Assembly: GCF_023283925.1 (NCBI RefSeq) | Contig: NZ_JAKIKX010000002.1 | Location: 372,001-436,000 of the forward strand | DNA: 64,000 nt | Direction: 5' to 3' | Source of the DNA: Shewanella marisflavi | GTDB lineage: Bacteria > Pseudomonadota > Gammaproteobacteria > Enterobacterales > Shewanellaceae | In this document: in pieces, positions 62,352 through 64,000 of the stretch | Numbering within the stretch: position 1 is the first letter of the stretch | How the letters are laid out: each line of letters starts with the position of its first letter | Made by a program: the position numbers and the translations under genes | The notes under the pieces: model-generated | The model's input: only the letters and a program-made list of their open reading frames with translations | Databases searched by the model: none | Told to the model about the DNA's origin: nothing

Positions 62352-64000
62352 TTGCGGATCTCATCTTCTTTATCCCGGCTACTACTCCTAACCCTACTCA
62401 GTTTGAGTTTGGGTACCTCTACTGCCTGGGCCGATAAATGGCTTAAGGTAGAGATTAGCGGCGCCGATGAGGCGCTAACGCGTAATATCACGGCCCACCT
62501 GGGCACTATCCCCAACTCAGAGGTACAACGCCGCGCCTTCATCTTCAATGCCGAAGACAACATAGAAGCCGCGCTGCATTCGATGGGCTACTACAAGGCA
62601 AAGATTGAACCTCAGCTCGATAGTCCAGAAAATGCGCCCTGGACCTTACGCCTGGCCATCACGCCCGGCGAGCCAACGCTGATTCAGTGGATAGATATTC
62701 GCCTCTCGGGCGAGATCCTCGATGACGAAGTGATCGACCGATGGCTGAAACAGATCACCATTAAGCCCGGTGATCAGCTCAACCATGGCGACTATGAGTC
62801 GATAAAATCTCAGCTACTGACCTATGCCCTTGCCCGCGGCTATTTTGAAGGGAAATATGTCACCAACCAGATAGTGGTCAACCGAGATCTCAACAGTGCA
62901 CAGATCAGCCTGCATTACGACTCTGGGCCGCGCTATCGTATCGGCGAGGTTCACTTTAACGGCCATGATCTGGTGCCAGGTTTTCTGGACCAGTTAATCC
63001 CTTTCGAAGCGAACTCGCGGTACAGTACTGGCAAATTGGGCGCCCTCAACCGAGAGCTAGTGGATACAGGTTACTTCAACAATATTAAGGTTTTACCACA
63101 ACTCGACAAGATAGCAGATGACAGAGTCCCCATCCGCGTCGAGCTAAGCCCCAGACCCACCCACTCTATCGAGCTGGGTGTCGGTGCCGACATAGGTAAT
63201 TCTATTGATAACAAGGTAGACCCCAGAATAAGGGCCACCTGGCGCATGCCGCAGATTAACCGCTATGGGCATTCTCAGGAAACCAGTATCGAATGGTCAC
63301 CCGACACGCCAAAGTTTCTGACGACCTACACCATTCCCATGAGTCATCCGCTGGATGACCAACTCAAGCTAAGAATTGGGCTGCTCAGGGACAAATATGG
63401 TGTCACTCAAGTCTATGACCCCGACAAGCGAGAATATCGCAACACGGGCGAACTCGAGTCAGTGAAAAAGCTCATTGGTGTTGTCAGACAGAAACAGTTC
63501 GGCAATCAATGGATCTTTACTTACTCTCTCGATGCCATCAACGAACGATATACTCAGTCGGATATCGACTACAAACCCGATCTCTTTCTGTTTGGAACCA
63601 GCCTGTCACAAACCATCAGGGGAGATAACAGCCTGGATCCTAAGTCTGGCTATTATCAGTCTTACAGCATGGAATACGCGGAACCTGAACTTGGCTCTGA
63701 TCTGCGCCTGGGTCGAATTCAGGCCAAGTTTAAATGGATAGATACCTTCTTTGGTAAACACAGGTTTGTGTCACGTTTGGATCTCGGTGCCAACCTGGTT
63801 AAAAAGGAAGATCTGCCGCTGGTACCGCCTTCTCTGCGCTATTTTGCCGGCGGCGATCAAAGCATACGCGGTTACAGCTATCAGGAATTGGGGCCCTATA
63901 TCGACTATATCGATACTGAAGAGCAACTGGCCCGTATGGTTGTCGGGGGCCAGTATCTTTTAGTGGGCAGCCTGGAATACCAATACTATCTGACACCGAC
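62352..64000 (+). CDS. tamA: Outer-membrane translocation and assembly protein TamA, 3' end missing
   Basis: A BamA/Omp85-family protein running off the window; about 549 codons are visible (E. coli TamA 577). No ATG fits: TTG 62352 gives a signal peptide (RISSSLSRLLLLTLLSLSLG, cut near AWA-D), and an in-frame stop at 62322 limits the start. Three POTRA domains (about 25-265), starting 'DKWLKVEISGADEALTRNI' and 'HSMGYYKAKIEPQL', precede the beta barrel with 'SIELGVGADIG'. The conserved loop-6 region reads RYFAGGDQSIRGYSY. It would pair with TamB, whose gene should lie just downstream. No frameshift: codons at 62943 and 63831 are in phase with the start. Confidence 0.92.
   Translation, partial: MRISSSLSRLLLLTLLSLSLGTSTAWADKWLKVEISGADEALTRNITAHLGTIPNSEVQRRAFIFNAEDNIEAALHSMGYYKAKIEPQLDSPENAPWTLRLAITPGEPTLIQWIDIRLSGEILDDEVIDRWLKQITIKPGDQLNHGDYESIKSQLLTYALARGYFEGKYVTNQIVVNRDLNSAQISLHYDSGPRYRIGEVHFNGHDLVPGFLDQLIPFEANSRYSTGKLGALNRELVDTGYFNNIKVLPQLDKIADDRVPIRVELSPRPTHSIELGVGADIGNSIDNKVDPRIRATWRMPQINRYGHSQETSIEWSPDTPKFLTTYTIPMSHPLDDQLKLRIGLLRDKYGVTQVYDPDKREYRNTGELESVKKLIGVVRQKQFGNQWIFTYSLDAINERYTQSDIDYKPDLFLFGTSLSQTIRGDNSLDPKSGYYQSYSMEYAEPELGSDLRLGRIQAKFKWIDTFFGKHRFVSRLDLGANLVKKEDLPLVPPSLRYFAGGDQSIRGYSYQELGPYIDYIDTEEQLARMVVGGQYLLVGSLEYQYYLTP

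Noticed and set aside
62330..62563. Antisense ORF at the start of tamA
   Set aside because: It lies opposite the tamA signal peptide and first POTRA domain, has no ribosome site and resembles nothing known.
1..64000. Defence island, prophage or integrated element
   Set aside because: No integrase, tail, capsid, transposase, tRNA-borne att site or compositional break is visible; except for the SIR2 gene the contents are typical core genes.
1..64000. CRISPR array or tRNA/rRNA genes
   Set aside because: No regularly spaced direct repeats with unique spacers, and no cloverleaf or rRNA sequence recognised on either strand.

Overview
The window is chromosomal DNA of a gammaproteobacterium, most probably a marine Shewanella. 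The genes that point there are the hmgA-hppD pair, CheV, an ExeM-type extracellular nuclease, a YqjG-type glutathionyl-hydroquinone reductase, a DUF3389 gene and a recC-recB-recD order. Coding density is high. I see no tRNA or rRNA gene, insertion sequence, prophage or CRISPR array. Both ends are cut inside genes: a transglutaminase-like membrane protein on the left and tamA on the right.

Layout. 1-10.7 kb: the 3' end of the transglutaminase gene, then recC-recB-recD, followed without a gap by a SIR2-like gene whose start overlaps the recD stop (ATGA). 10.8-24 kb: ddl, an IbpA-type small heat-shock gene with a sigma-32 promoter and a ROSE-type RNA thermometer, a lipoprotein 5'-nucleotidase, an esterase, yqjG, DUF3389, a SlyD-like FKBP, a WYL regulator, an MltB-like transglycosylase, two small hypotheticals, cheV and an MscS channel. 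24-35.9 kb: a 57-residue ORF, an ACC-deaminase-like PLP enzyme, small membrane proteins, a solute-binding protein, a LysR regulator divergent from hmgA-hppD, a LysE exporter, a FemAB-like protein and ggt. 35.9-41.7 kb: a PAS-containing chemoreceptor and two peptidases, M20 and M3. 42-46.4 kb: a four-gene operon of a cupredoxin-like protein, a degenerate-GGDEF/EAL protein, a DUF3034 outer-membrane protein and a truncated-globin lipoprotein. 46.7-64 kb: a CpdB-like lipoprotein, a DUF938 methyltransferase, an acyl-CoA dehydrogenase, a hexose-6-phosphate epimerase, ydbH-ynbE-ydbL, a universal stress protein, the ExeM-like nuclease, an isoaspartyl peptidase and tamA.

How they fit together. Several genes can form a nucleic-acid scavenging route: a secreted nuclease, a CpdB-like phosphodiesterase/nucleotidase and a UshA-like nucleotidase, the last two being lipoproteins. 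CRP-like sites lie upstream of both nucleotidase genes. Secreted or periplasmic peptidases (M3, M20, Ggt, isoaspartyl peptidase) suggest growth on peptides. ydbH-ynbE-ydbL and tamA belong to envelope lipid and outer-membrane-protein homeostasis.

The most promising undescribed candidates are (i) the SIR2-like, possibly NAD-consuming, protein translationally coupled to recCBD, which could guard RecBCD against phage inhibitors, and (ii) the copper protein / c-di-GMP phosphodiesterase / DUF3034 / exported globin operon, which looks like an envelope gas- or redox-sensing module. Three genes also carry short tandem repeats that reiterate their own stop-codon region.
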